From: JBHJGU01 sp050331475
Lineage (GTDB): Bacteria; Pseudomonadota; Alphaproteobacteria; Caulobacterales; Maricaulaceae
Direction: 5' to 3'
Assembly: GCA_050331475.1 (NCBI GenBank)
Contig: JBHJGU010000116.1
Location: 1 to 28,485, forward strand
Length of the DNA: 28,485 nucleotides
In this document: piece by piece, positions 1-8,426 of the stretch
How positions within the stretch are numbered: the stretch's first letter is position 1
Layout: every line of letters starts with the position of its first letter
The notes under the pieces: model-generated
Databases searched by the model: none
What the model was told of the DNA's origin: nothing
What the model saw: the letters and a program-made list of their open reading frames with translations, nothing else
Position numbers and translations under genes: made by a program

Positions 1-43
1 GGCGCGTCGCCTTTTTCATTACGGCGTCCCTGAGGAGCGCCCC

Positions 44-580
44 ATGCGCCCCACCCTCGCGCTTAATCAGCTCCGCCTGCGTCAACCGGTTGTCGCCGAC
101 GCCGAACCCTTGTCGCGGCTGTTAAGCGATCCCGCCGTGGCGCGGATGACCTTGACCATCGGCTCGCCTCACCCGATCCAAAAGGCGCGCGCCTGGTTGG
201 AGACCGCGATCGCCGATTGGGCGAGCGGAGGGTCTTACAATTATATCCTCACAACGCCATGCGGCGCGGTGATCGGTTCAGTCGGCCAATTTCGTAACGC
301 AGAGGGTGAGGCGGAAATCGGCTATTGGATCGCCCGCGATCACTGGGGACGCGGCTACGCCAGCGCGGCCCTTAAAGGCTTCTTGGCGGAGCTGGACCAA
401 TTCCGGCCGGAGGCGCTCTGCGCGGGCCATTACATGGACAACCCCGCCTCCGGTCGGGTGCTGGAGAAAAACGGTTTCGAATTCACCGGCGACATTCACA
501 TTGTCACGCCGGCGGCGCGGTCCCACGCTGTTGCATCGAAACGATTTCGGCGCCCCGCCCCTGTCGCGAGCCGGCCATGA
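44..580 (+). CDS. GNAT-family N-acetyltransferase (RimJ/RimL type)
   Basis: A 178-residue protein of the Acetyltransf_3 type, which moves an acetyl group from acetyl-CoA to an amine, often a protein N-terminus. The N-terminal beta strand and 'RLRQPVVADAE' opening are typical of RimJ/RimL-like proteins. The acetyl-CoA loop is visible as WGRGYAS (about residues 102-108), and the late 'NPASGRVLEKNGFE' segment is the usual family signature. An AGGAG ribosome binding site lies about 10 bases before the ATG. The stop overlaps the obgE start as ATGA, so the two are translationally coupled. A GNAT gene just upstream of obgE is common in alphaproteobacteria. The substrate cannot be told from the sequence; a role in modifying ribosomal protein is only a guess from context. 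Confidence 0.88.
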   Translation: MRPTLALNQLRLRQPVVADAEPLSRLLSDPAVARMTLTIGSPHPIQKARAWLETAIADWASGGSYNYILTTPCGAVIGSVGQFRNAEGEAEIGYWIARDHWGRGYASAALKGFLAELDQFRPEALCAGHYMDNPASGRVLEKNGFEFTGDIHIVTPAARSHAVASKRFRRPAPVASRP

Positions 581-1635
581 AGTTCCTCGACCAATGCAAG
601 ATTTTCGTCCAATCCGGCGCCGGCGGTCCGGGCTGCGTGTCGTTTCGGCGTGAGAAATTCATTGAATTCGGCGGCCCCGATGGCGGCGACGGCGGCCGCG
701 GCGGGCACGTCTACGTCGAAGCGGTCGAGGGGCTGAACACCTTGATCGATTACCGCTATCGCCAGCATTTCAAGGCGCCGCGCGGCGGCCATGGCATGGG
801 GCGAAACCGCACGGGCGCGGACGGCGACGACGTGGTGCTGACCGTTCCCGCCGGAACCCAGATCCTCGACGAAGACCGAGAACGCGTTCTGATCGACTTA
901 GTGAATGTCGGCGATCGGGCGCTGTTAGCCGAAGGCGGCAAAGGCGGCTGGGGCAACACCCGCTACAAATCCTCTGTCACCCAGGCGCCGCGTAAATCCA
1001 CCCCCGGCCTGCCTGGGGAGGAACGTTGGCTGTGGCTCCGGCTCAAGCTGATCGCCGACGCTGGCCTGGTTGGGCTGCCCAATGCCGGGAAGTCGACCCT
1101 GCTGGCTGCGGCCAGCCGCGCGCGGCCGAAAACCGCCGCCTATCCCTTCACCACCTTGCATCCCAATTTGGGCGTTGTGGATCTTGGTCCGGCTGAGCGG
1201 TTTGTGCTCGCCGACATTCCCGGTCTGATCGAGGGGGCTGCGGAGGGTGCGGGCCTGGGCGCGCGCTTTCTGGGCCATGTGGAGCGCGCGGGCGTGCTCG
1301 TCCATCTCATCGACGCGACGCTGGAGGACCCGGTTGCGGCCTACCGCACGATCCGCGAGGAACTTCTCGCCTATGGCGGCGGATTGGCGGACAAGGCCGA
1401 AATCGTCGCGCTGAACAAGACCGACGCCGTGGACGACGAAGCATTGGCCCGGCGGTCGGAGGCGCTCGCGGCCCAGATCGGCAAACGGCCTCGACACGTG
1501 TCCGGGGCGACCGGGGACGGGGTGCGGGCGTTGTTGTTCACAGTTTTAAAGGTCGTTCGCGGCGCGCCCCAAGACGATGGTCCCCTCGACGGCGATCCCA
1601 AGGACCCGGCGTCCGCCTCGGGTTGGTCGCCGTGA
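577..1635 (+). CDS. obgE: GTPase ObgE/CgtA, ribosome assembly
   Basis: A 352-residue Obg GTPase, which binds the 50S subunit during assembly and links growth to nucleotide pools. In Caulobacter the homologue CgtA is essential. Residues 1-158 form the glycine-rich Obg fold (e.g. GGPDGGDGGRGG). The G domain follows, with G1 GLPNAGKST at 166-174, switch I threonines in YPFTT, G3 DIPGLIEGA, G4 NKTD and G5-like SGATGDG. The length fits alphaproteobacterial Obg proteins, which lack a long C-terminal extension. The start is ATG, overlapping the acetyltransferase stop by four bases. The 3' end overlaps the proB start (GTGA). All expected motifs are present. Confidence 0.98.
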   Translation: MKFLDQCKIFVQSGAGGPGCVSFRREKFIEFGGPDGGDGGRGGHVYVEAVEGLNTLIDYRYRQHFKAPRGGHGMGRNRTGADGDDVVLTVPAGTQILDEDRERVLIDLVNVGDRALLAEGGKGGWGNTRYKSSVTQAPRKSTPGLPGEERWLWLRLKLIADAGLVGLPNAGKSTLLAAASRARPKTAAYPFTTLHPNLGVVDLGPAERFVLADIPGLIEGAAEGAGLGARFLGHVERAGVLVHLIDATLEDPVAAYRTIREELLAYGGGLADKAEIVALNKTDAVDDEALARRSEALAAQIGKRPRHVSGATGDGVRALLFTVLKVVRGAPQDDGPLDGDPKDPASASGWSP

Positions 1636-2789
1636 CGCCCGCTGAGGCGGATTTGACCGCCGCCGGTCGGCTCGTGGTCAAGCTGGGCTCGGCGTTGGTG
1701 GCGCGGCCCGAAGGCGGGGCCGATGCGGACCGGCTTGGCGATCTCGCCGCAGACATCGCCGTCCTGCGCCGCGCAAAGGTTGAGGTGACAATTGTCTGCT
1801 CAGGTGCGGTTGCAATCGGGCGGTCGCTCACCGGCGACGCGTTTCGCAGCGGCCGGCTTGAAGACAAACAAGCCGCCGCCGCGGTGGGTCAAAGCCGGCT
1901 CATGCAGGCCTGGTCGGACGCGTTCTCGCCCCATGGTCTTATGCCCGCCCAAGCGCTGTTGACCTTGGCGGACACCGAAGCCCGACGCCGATGGCTCAAC
2001 GCGCGCAACACGCTTAATCGTCTGCTCGCCGCGGGCGTCGTCCCGATCATCAATGAGAACGACACCGTCGCCACCGAAGAAATCCGCTATGGCGATAATG
2101 ATCGGCTGGCCGCGCGCGTCGCGCAAATGATCGGCGCGGATCGGTTGGTTTTACTCTCCGACATTGACGGGCTTTACACCGCCGATCCGCGGTCGAACCC
2201 TAAGGCGGACTTCCTACCGCGGATCGACGCCATCACGCCCGAGATTCTCGCCATGGCGGGGGGACCGAACGCTGCGGGACAGCTCGGCTCCGGTGGGATG
2301 GCTTCAAAACTCGCCGCCGCGCAAATCGCCACGGCTGCGGGGTGCGCAGTCGCGATCACATCGGGCGCCGCTTCGCGACCGTTAAGCCGACTCGCGGGCG
2401 GGGCGCGCGCATCTTGGTTTCCGCCCCATGTGAACCCGCAAACTGCGCGAAAACAGTGGATCCTGGGTACGCTTGAGCCGACGGGCGCCATCGAGGTGGA
2501 CGCGGGCGCGGCGCGCGCGCTCATGCAGGGCGCGAGCCTTTTGCCGGTTGGCGTGCTGGCGGTGGACGGCGGCTTCGACCGCGGCGAGTGCGTCCGGATT
2601 CGCGCGGACGACGGGACCGATCTCGCCCGCGGTCTTGCGGCTTACGACGCTGGGGAGGCCCGCCAGCTGATCGGTGTGCGAACCGAAGACATTGAAACCC
2701 GGCTGGGGTATCGACGCGGCGCCGCCTTGGTCCATCGCGATGATCTGGTGCTCATCACGCGCGCCTACGCCGATGCGGACAGCGCATAG
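1632..2789 (+). CDS. proB: glutamate 5-kinase (ProB) with PUA domain
   Basis: Glutamate 5-kinase, the first step of proline synthesis: ATP plus glutamate gives glutamyl 5-phosphate. The amino acid kinase domain shows VVKLGSALV near the N-terminus, CSGAVAIG, the substrate-binding NENDTVATEEIRYGDNDRLAA and LLSDIDGLY. The last 90 or so residues form a C-terminal PUA domain, as in E. coli ProB. I place the start at GTG 1632, which overlaps the obgE stop as GTGA and gives 385 residues. An in-frame TTG at 1623 is the alternative. The next enzyme, ProA, is not encoded next door although proBA pairs are common in related bacteria; only 47 bases separate proB from nadD. Confidence 0.96.
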   Translation: MTPAEADLTAAGRLVVKLGSALVARPEGGADADRLGDLAADIAVLRRAKVEVTIVCSGAVAIGRSLTGDAFRSGRLEDKQAAAAVGQSRLMQAWSDAFSPHGLMPAQALLTLADTEARRRWLNARNTLNRLLAAGVVPIINENDTVATEEIRYGDNDRLAARVAQMIGADRLVLLSDIDGLYTADPRSNPKADFLPRIDAITPEILAMAGGPNAAGQLGSGGMASKLAAAQIATAAGCAVAITSGAASRPLSRLAGGARASWFPPHVNPQTARKQWILGTLEPTGAIEVDAGAARALMQGASLLPVGVLAVDGGFDRGECVRIRADDGTDLARGLAAYDAGEARQLIGVRTEDIETRLGYRRGAALVHRDDLVLITRAYADADSA

Positions 2790-2836
2790 CCCGTGACCTC
2801 GCCCGCCTTGCGTGCTTTTGTGCGCGCCCTGTTCCA

Positions 2837-3538
2837 TTGTTCGGCGCGCCCGTGCTCGATCTTCCCGCCCGTTTGACAACCTCCCGCCTTGCGGACGTCA
2901 CAGGTCCCGCCGCCCGGCTGCGATTGCCCAAAGGCTTGGGCCCGGTGCGGATCGGCGTGTTTGGCGGGTCCTTCAACCCGCCCCATGAGGGCCATTTGCA
3001 TGTGGCGCGCACAGCGCTTCGGCGGCTCAACCTCGATCAAGTTTGGTGGCTCGTTAGCCCGCAAAACCCCCTAAAAAATCCCTCGCAAACCTCCGACCTG
3101 GCGGAACGGCTTGCGAAAACCGCTCAGCTGGCGACGGCGCCCGCCATGCGGGTCAGCGCACTGGAGGCGGGCCTTGGCGTTCAGTACACCAGCGACACGC
3201 TGGCCGCGTTAAAGCGACATCTGCCCCATGTCCGGTTCGTCTGGATTATGGGCGCCGACAATCTTGCGGGGTTCCACCGCTGGCGCGGCTGGCGGGACAT
3301 TTTCGCGACCACGCCGATCGCCGTAGTTGCGCGTCCTCCGCTTGAGGCCGCGCTGAAGGCCCGGCTCGGCCCGGCGGCGCGGATTTACGCCCATCACAGG
3401 GTCGAGGAAAGCGCCGCGGCGGGCTTAGCGGCGCTTGACCCGCCGGCTTGGGTGTATTTAACCGCGCCCATGAATGCGGCGTCCTCCACGGCGTTGCGCG
3501 TGGACCGGGTCACAGCGCGTCAACAGGCCCCAGAGTAA
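2837..3538 (+). CDS. nadD: nicotinate-nucleotide adenylyltransferase (NadD)
   Basis: NadD joins nicotinate mononucleotide and ATP to give deamido-NAD, a late step of NAD synthesis. The nucleotidyltransferase signature GGSFNPPHEGH holds the HxGH-like motif (HEGH). WIMGADN and the C-terminal ASSTALR (equivalent to the usual ISSTxIR) are also visible. The start is uncertain. TTG 2837 gives 233 residues with about 35 residues before the conserved core; GTG 2852 is in frame, and GTG or TTG codons just before the core are also possible. The gene is followed 10 bases later by egtD and then by rsfS, its usual neighbour. Confidence 0.93.
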   Translation: MFGAPVLDLPARLTTSRLADVTGPAARLRLPKGLGPVRIGVFGGSFNPPHEGHLHVARTALRRLNLDQVWWLVSPQNPLKNPSQTSDLAERLAKTAQLATAPAMRVSALEAGLGVQYTSDTLAALKRHLPHVRFVWIMGADNLAGFHRWRGWRDIFATTPIAVVARPPLEAALKARLGPAARIYAHHRVEESAAAGLAALDPPAWVYLTAPMNAASSTALRVDRVTARQQAPE

Positions 3539-3548
3539 AGGACCCGTC

Positions 3549-4544
3549 ATGCCCGACAGCAGCGCGCTTGCGGACGCGCCCCCTCCGGGACTGGACGTAT
3601 TCATCGATTTGCATCCCCCGGTTTCGGATTTTCGCGCCGATGTCATTGCGGGCCTGTCGGCTGCGCAAAAGCACGTGTCGCCGAAATACCTCTATGACGC
3701 CCAAGGCTCAGCCCTATTCGACGCGATCTGCCGACAACCTGAGTACTATGTGCCCGAAACAGAAACCGCGATTTTACGCGACGCCGCGCCGGATATCGCT
3801 CGTTGGGTCGGCCGCGGGGCTGAGGTGATCGAGCTGGGCTCCGGCTCCAGTCTGAAAATCCGTATCCTGCTCGACGCTTTGGATGCGCCGGAGCTCTATC
3901 TGGGCGTGGACATTTCCAAAGCCCATTTGGTTAACGCCGCTCAGGCGTTGTCGACCGATTACGCCGGGTTGCGCGTCGGCGCGATCTGCGCGGACTTTAC
4001 CCAGCCTTTGGAGGTTGACCCAGACATTTGGACCGAAGGTCGACGGGTTGCGTTCTTTCCCGGCTCCACGTTGGGCAATTTCGACGCCGAGGAACGCAAG
4101 GCAATCCTGTCCGCTGTGCGCGGACTGGTCAGGCCGGGCGACGGCCTCCTTCTTGGGGTGGATTTACGCAAAGACCCTGCGGTCCTCAACGCCGCGTATA
4201 ACGACGCCGCCGGGGTCACGGCCGCTTTCAGTTTGAATGTGCTCGCGCGGATCAACCGGGAGCTTGAGGGCGAGTTTGACCTCGACACCTTCGCCCACAG
4301 GGCGTTTTACAACGCCGAAAGCGGACGGATGGAATTATATCTTGAGAGCCTGAAGGCTCAAAGCGTGCGCGCTGCAGGCGCCGTGTTCGACTTTGCCGCC
4401 GGCGAGCGTATCCATACCGAATACTCCTACAAATTCACCAACGCGATGATCGCGGCGGAGGCGGCTCCGGCCGGATGGTCCCTAGACGCCGATTACCAGG
4501 ATGAACGGGGGTATTTCTCCTTATTTCGCCTCGCGGCGGTCTAG
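3549..4544 (+). CDS. egtD: L-histidine N-alpha-methyltransferase, EgtD-like
   Basis: A 331-residue SAM-dependent methyltransferase of the EgtD family (DUF2260/TIGR03438), which trimethylates histidine to hercynine, the first step toward ergothioneine. The family opening 'SPKYLYDAQGSALFD...PEYYVPETE' is present. The SAM motif is ELGSGSSLK, GSTLGNF carries the conserved Asn (N177), and HTEYSYKFT carries Glu291 and Ser293, matching the Glu and Ser that bind the histidine amine in mycobacterial EgtD. ATG 3549 is chosen because AAAGGA precedes it and it lies 10 bases after the nadD stop; the frame is open further upstream. EgtB, usually adjacent, is absent here, so the pathway depends on genes elsewhere or the product is only hercynine. 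Confidence 0.92.
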   Translation: MPDSSALADAPPPGLDVFIDLHPPVSDFRADVIAGLSAAQKHVSPKYLYDAQGSALFDAICRQPEYYVPETETAILRDAAPDIARWVGRGAEVIELGSGSSLKIRILLDALDAPELYLGVDISKAHLVNAAQALSTDYAGLRVGAICADFTQPLEVDPDIWTEGRRVAFFPGSTLGNFDAEERKAILSAVRGLVRPGDGLLLGVDLRKDPAVLNAAYNDAAGVTAAFSLNVLARINRELEGEFDLDTFAHRAFYNAESGRMELYLESLKAQSVRAAGAVFDFAAGERIHTEYSYKFTNAMIAAEAAPAGWSLDADYQDERGYFSLFRLAAV

Positions 4545-4607
4545 ATCACCGAAGGCCCTCGGAGGACTGTCGCAAACCGCCAAACGGTGGTATGAATAGC
4601 GCTGGTT

Positions 4608-5111
4608 TTGAAGGAAAGGATCGGCACGCTGTCGTTCGACATCGTATCGGCGCGCAAGGACTTACCGTCCCCCGACGCGCCCACCAGCGCTCAAGCGCTC
4701 GCCGCCGCGACGCGCGCGCTCGATAAATTGATCTTGACGGTCTTGGACGATGATAAAGCTCAAGACGTCGTTTTGATTGATCTCGAAGGCAAATCCTCGG
4801 TGACCGACACCATGATCGTCGCCACAGGCCGGTCTCATCGCCATGTTGGCGCGGTGGCCGACCATGTGGTGCGGCGTCTGAAAGAAGCCGGCTACGGTCG
4901 GGTTCAGGTGGAGGGCCTTCCCGCGTGCGATTGGGTGCTGATCGACGCCGGGGATGCGGTTTTGCACCTGTTCCGTCCCGAGGTGCGGGCGTTCTACAAT
5001 CTGGAGAAGATGTGGCTGACGCCAGCGGTCGACGACGCGGAGCCGCCTCTGACGGATCCGACACCAGCGGAGCCGTCTCCGGCGGAGCCGACCCAGGCGG
5101 CCGCGCACTGA
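4608..5111 (+). CDS. rsfS: ribosomal silencing factor RsfS
   Basis: RsfS binds ribosomal protein uL14 (L14) and blocks joining of the subunits under poor nutrition. The RsfS/Iojap domain is clear from about residue 35 to 135, with LIDLEGKSSVTDTMIVATGRS, HVGAVADHVV, GLPACDWVLID and the family ending VHLF-like 'LHLFRPEVRAFYNLEKMW'. A low-complexity Pro/Ala/Glu tail of about 30 residues follows. The start is uncertain: TTG 4608 is the only common in-frame start, yet AAGGAAAGG at 4611-4619 would suit a start a few codons later (CTG 4629). The adjacent ATG 4592 is in another frame. The gene lies in the usual nadD-rsfS-rlmH order, apart from egtD. Confidence 0.92.
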   Translation: MKERIGTLSFDIVSARKDLPSPDAPTSAQALAAATRALDKLILTVLDDDKAQDVVLIDLEGKSSVTDTMIVATGRSHRHVGAVADHVVRRLKEAGYGRVQVEGLPACDWVLIDAGDAVLHLFRPEVRAFYNLEKMWLTPAVDDAEPPLTDPTPAEPSPAEPTQAAAH

Positions 5112-5124
5112 CCCCCGTCGCGTC

Positions 5125-5592
5125 GTGCGTCTAGGGCTGGCGGCCATCGGTCGGTTAAAGGCGGGACCGGAACACGATTTGGTCGAGGATTACTGGGCTC
5201 GCGCGCGCCGAGTGGGGCCTCCGGTCGGCGTACACATCGAGCCTGTGCGCGAAATCCCTAGCCAATCCCGCCCGAGCGCTGAAACCCGCGCGCTGCTAGA
5301 GGCCGCGCCTGACGGCGCCCAACTCGTCGCGCTGGACGAACAGGGCGAGGATCTGACCACCCGCGCGTTTGCTGACCGTCTGGCGGCGTGGCGAGACCAT
5401 GGCGCGCGCGCGTGTTGGGTTTTAATCGGCGGCGCGGACGGCCATGACCGGACGCTAACGAAAAATTGCAGTCTTGTTCTGGCTTATGGGCGCGCCACGT
5501 GGCCACATCGCTTGGTAAGGGCCATGGCGGCCGAACAGGTTTACCGGGCGCTCTCGATCCTCGCCGGCGCGCCCTATCATCGTGAGGGCTGA
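5125..5592 (+). CDS. rlmH: 23S rRNA pseudouridine-1915 N3-methyltransferase RlmH
   Basis: A 155-residue SPOUT-class methyltransferase that methylates pseudouridine 1915 in helix 69 of 23S rRNA on assembled ribosomes. The length matches the family exactly. MRLGLAAIGRLKAGPE is the typical opening, WVLIGGADGH (about 98-107) forms the SAM-binding knot, and AAEQVYRALSILAGAPYHRE is the standard C-terminus. The start is GTG 5125, 13 bases after the rsfS stop. The downstream EnvC-like gene starts within or directly at its end. Confidence 0.97.
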   Translation: MRLGLAAIGRLKAGPEHDLVEDYWARARRVGPPVGVHIEPVREIPSQSRPSAETRALLEAAPDGAQLVALDEQGEDLTTRAFADRLAAWRDHGARACWVLIGGADGHDRTLTKNCSLVLAYGRATWPHRLVRAMAAEQVYRALSILAGAPYHREG

Positions 5593-5593
5593 G

Positions 5594-6856
5594 GTGCGCG
5601 GCTGTCTCGGGGGCACGGTTTGGCGGTTTGGGCGCCGCTCGACGCTCGCAGCGGTCGTTTTAGCGGCGACCGCGCAGGCGCAAAGCCCCCAAGCGTTTGA
5701 CCCCTCCGAACTCGAAGCCGCCGAACAAGCCGCCCAAGCCGCCCAAGATCGGCGCGCAGCGCTGGCCGCCCAAGCCGATCGTGCACAGGCCGGCTTAGCG
5801 CGCATTCGCGCCGATCTTGTCGCCGCAGCGGAAGCGGTGTCGACCCAGGAAGCCGCGCTCAATCGGATCGACGCCCGGCTTGCGACATTGCGCGCCCAAG
5901 AAGCCGAACGGCTCACGCGTTTGGCGGCGAATGAGACCGCGCTGCTCGACGTTTTGGCGGCGCTTCAGCGCTTTGAGCGCGGACGCCCGCCGGCGTTGGC
6001 CGTCTCCCCCGATGACGCGTTAAAAGCCGCGCGCGCAGCGGGTTTGTTGGCGGAGACGACGCCGAGCCTGACCCAACGCACTCAAGCGGTGAAGGCCGAC
6101 CTGCTCGCCCTGGTGGAGGCTCGAACGGCGATCGAGGCCGAACGCGGGGCTCAACTTGAAGCCGAAGCGAGCTTGGCGACCGAACAAGCCGCTGTGGAGC
6201 GGTTACTGGCCGAGCGCGAGCGCGAGACGGCGGCCCTGCGCGATCAAGCCCGGGCGGCGGACCGCGAGGCGCGCGCCTTGGTCGACCAAGCCGAGAGCCT
6301 GCGCGCGCTTGTCGCCGCGCTGACCGAACGTGCGCGTACGGTTCGCCCGCGGTTGAAGCCGGAACGGCGACCGATACCGGCGCCGACACCGCAACCCGTT
6401 ATCGCCCAAACCGCGCCGGAGCCGCCGCCCGCGGAAGCCGAAACGCCTCCGGGCGCATTCGCGCAATTGCGCGGCCGATTGCCCGCCCCGGCCGAAGGTC
6501 CGCGTCAGGTTCGCTTTGGCGAACCGCGTCCCGGCGGCGGCGTTTGGGAGGGATTGACGGTCTCCACGCGCCCCGGGGCCCAGGTGATCGCGCCCGTCAA
6601 CGCGCGGGTGGGCTACGCTGGACCGTTTCCGGTGTATGGCAATCTCTTGATCCTGTTCGCCTCCGAAGACTACGTTATTATCTTAGGAGGGATGGCGGAG
6701 ATGTCCGTGGTTGTGCAACAACAGGTCAGTGCCGGAGAGCCGGTCGGCCGCATGCCCGACCGTGTTGATCCGCCGTCGGAGTTATATGTTGAATTACAAC
6801 GGCGTGGGGAACCCATTGACCCCGGCCCCTGGTTTCGAGCGGACGCCCCGGCGTAG
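5594..6856 (+). CDS. EnvC-like murein hydrolase activator (degenerate LytM/M23)
   Basis: A 420-residue periplasmic protein with a signal-like N-terminus (cleavage likely after the AQA near residue 30), a long Ala/Glu/Arg-rich coiled coil (about 40-250), a Pro-rich linker and a C-terminal LytM (peptidase M23) domain. In E. coli, EnvC has this layout and switches on the amidases AmiA and AmiB at the division site. The LytM domain here lacks the zinc ligands: positions equivalent to YAHL and LHFE read LGGM and LYVE. That fits an activator, not an enzyme. GTG 5594 follows the rlmH stop directly; GTG 5582 is an in-frame alternative. An envC-ctpA pair is common in alphaproteobacteria. Confidence 0.88.
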   Translation: MRGCLGGTVWRFGRRSTLAAVVLAATAQAQSPQAFDPSELEAAEQAAQAAQDRRAALAAQADRAQAGLARIRADLVAAAEAVSTQEAALNRIDARLATLRAQEAERLTRLAANETALLDVLAALQRFERGRPPALAVSPDDALKAARAAGLLAETTPSLTQRTQAVKADLLALVEARTAIEAERGAQLEAEASLATEQAAVERLLAERERETAALRDQARAADREARALVDQAESLRALVAALTERARTVRPRLKPERRPIPAPTPQPVIAQTAPEPPPAEAETPPGAFAQLRGRLPAPAEGPRQVRFGEPRPGGGVWEGLTVSTRPGAQVIAPVNARVGYAGPFPVYGNLLILFASEDYVIILGGMAEMSVVVQQQVSAGEPVGRMPDRVDPPSELYVELQRRGEPIDPGPWFRADAPA

Positions 6857-6877
6857 CCGAACTTTGCGGAGGAGCGT

Positions 6878-8263
6878 ATGAAGTTGTTGGCCCGTTTGCT
6901 GATCGCCCGGGCGATCGCCGCCGCCTTGGGGCTCGCCGCGCTCGCCGTGGCGGCCGAAAATAATGAAACGAGCCGGCGTGAAACGTTCCAAAAGTTGGAG
7001 CTGTTCGGCGATGTACTCAGCCGCATTCACGCCGACTACGTGACCGAGACGGACGACGCCGAGCTGATCGACAGCGCCATTAACGGCATGCTGCAGGCGC
7101 TCGATCCGCACTCCACCTATCTGGACGCTGACGCGTTCCGGGACATGCAGGTCGACACCCGGGGCGAGTATGGCGGGCTTGGCATTGAAGTCGTACCCGA
7201 TCGTGGCCTGGTGCGGGTTGTGGCCCCGATCGACGAAACCCCAGCCTCCCGGGCGGGCGTCGCGGCGGGCGATTTCATCACCGCCATTGACGGGGAGTCG
7301 ATCCAGGGCTTGGGCATTGACGAAGCGGTCGACCGCATGCGTGGCCCCGTGGGCGCCCCGATCACCATCACGATCGTTCGCGAGGCGCTGGAGCCCTTTG
7401 AAGTGACGCTGGTGCGCGACACGATCTCGCCGCCTGTGGTGGTGGCCCGGGCGGAGGGTGACATTGGTTATTTGCGTCTGTCGACGTTTAACGAAAAAGC
7501 CGCCGAGTCTCTAATTCAAGCCATCGACGACCTAAAGCTTGAGCTGGGCTCGTCGTTACGCGGCTTCGTTTTGGACTTGCGCAACAACCCGGGCGGCCTG
7601 TTGGACCAAGCGGTGGCGGTCTCGGACGCGTTTTTGGACGGCGGGGAGGTGGTCTCCACCCGCGGCCGCGACCCGCGTGATATCCAGCGCTACAATGCGC
7701 GGCGCGGTGAAGAAATCGACGGTTTGCCCATCGTTGTTTTGATCAATGAGGGCACGGCGTCGGCGGCGGAAATTGTCGCCGGCGCGATCCAAGATCGCGA
7801 ACGCGGGGTCCTTTTGGGCACGACATCCTTCGGCAAAGGCTCGGTGCAGACCGTGTTCCCCTTGCGCGGCGGGCGCGACGGTGCGCTGCGGTTGACGATC
7901 GCCAAATATTACACGCCCTCAGGCCGCTCCATCCAGGCAACGGGCATTCAACCGGACGTCGCGGTGGCCGCGCTCCGCAGACCCGTGGACGCTGATGGCG
8001 AACTTTTGAGCCGGCCGACCGAAGCGGATCTGCCCAATGCGCTCGCCGCGGAAGAGGCTGCGGAACCCGCGGGCGAAGGCGACACGCTCGATGCGTTGGC
8101 GGCGGCGAATGACAACGCCCCGGCGCTGGTGGCGGAGGAGCCGCCCGAGGATTGGCCCGAAGGCGAGGATTATCAGCTCCATCGCGCGTTAGAGATCATT
8201 CGGTCAACGGGCTACACCGAGCAACTCGCCGCCGCGTCGATCCGGGCGCGCTCGGCGCGCTAA
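6878..8263 (+). CDS. ctpA: carboxy-terminal processing protease CtpA (S41A)
   Basis: A 461-residue exported serine protease of family S41A, acting in the periplasm on C-terminal ends of proteins and often on cell wall hydrolases. Residues 1-26 form a signal peptide or anchor. A PDZ domain (about 90-175, GGLGIEV...SRAGVAAGDFI) precedes the protease core. The catalytic dyad is visible as Ser295 in GTASAAEI and Lys320 in SFGKGSVQ, 25 residues apart as usual. LDLRNNPGG is also conserved. GGAGG lies about 6 bases before the ATG, 21 bases after the envC-like gene. The C-terminal 80 residues are acidic and low-complexity. The two neighbours suggest a joint role in cell wall turnover at division. Confidence 0.95.
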   Translation: MKLLARLLIARAIAAALGLAALAVAAENNETSRRETFQKLELFGDVLSRIHADYVTETDDAELIDSAINGMLQALDPHSTYLDADAFRDMQVDTRGEYGGLGIEVVPDRGLVRVVAPIDETPASRAGVAAGDFITAIDGESIQGLGIDEAVDRMRGPVGAPITITIVREALEPFEVTLVRDTISPPVVVARAEGDIGYLRLSTFNEKAAESLIQAIDDLKLELGSSLRGFVLDLRNNPGGLLDQAVAVSDAFLDGGEVVSTRGRDPRDIQRYNARRGEEIDGLPIVVLINEGTASAAEIVAGAIQDRERGVLLGTTSFGKGSVQTVFPLRGGRDGALRLTIAKYYTPSGRSIQATGIQPDVAVAALRRPVDADGELLSRPTEADLPNALAAEEAAEPAGEGDTLDALAAANDNAPALVAEEPPEDWPEGEDYQLHRALEIIRSTGYTEQLAAASIRARSAR

Positions 8264-8301
8264 ACCGCGAAACGCTCTCCCCCAGGGGTTGCCGCGGGTC
8301 G

Positions 8302-8327
8302 CCCCTCTGCGGTGTCTCCGCAAGGGG
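8302..8327. other. stem-loop downstream of ctpA
   Basis: CCCCT-C-TGCGG and CCGCA-AGGGG form a ten-pair stem with one bulged C and a five-base loop, 38 bases after the ctpA stop. No T run follows, so it is not a typical intrinsic terminator. It may mark an operon boundary, protect the mRNA end, or have no role. Confidence 0.4.
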
Positions 8328-8389
8328 TGGAATAAATCGGCCGCGCTTCGGCTTATGGTTACCTGACCTTTACCGACTGGGGCTACACC

Positions 8390-8417
8390 ACGACGGGTTA
8401 GACCTTTAATCCGTCGT
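8390..8417. promoter_or_regulatory. 11-bp hairpin just upstream of the YibQ-like gene
   Basis: ACGACGGGTTA (8390-8400) pairs with TAATCCGTCGT (8407-8417) with a single G-T pair and a six-base loop. It ends 3 bases before the GTG at 8421 and 9 before the ATG at 8427. No clear ribosome binding site is visible between it and the start. It could limit translation initiation, be a dyad operator, or be a terminator for the upstream operon without a T tract. Confidence 0.45.
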
Positions 8418-8426
8418 CTGGTGTCC

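Noticed and set aside
925..1497. 190-codon open frame on the - strand
   Set aside because: It is the antisense shadow of obgE.
4592..4722. Short ORF from ATG 4592 as a leader or alternative rsfS start
   Set aside because: It is out of frame with rsfS, and its Arg-rich translation does not resemble the RsfS N-terminus.
4546..5064. 172-codon open frame on the - strand
   Set aside because: It overlaps the well-supported rsfS gene and has an Arg/Pro-rich, non-globular translation.
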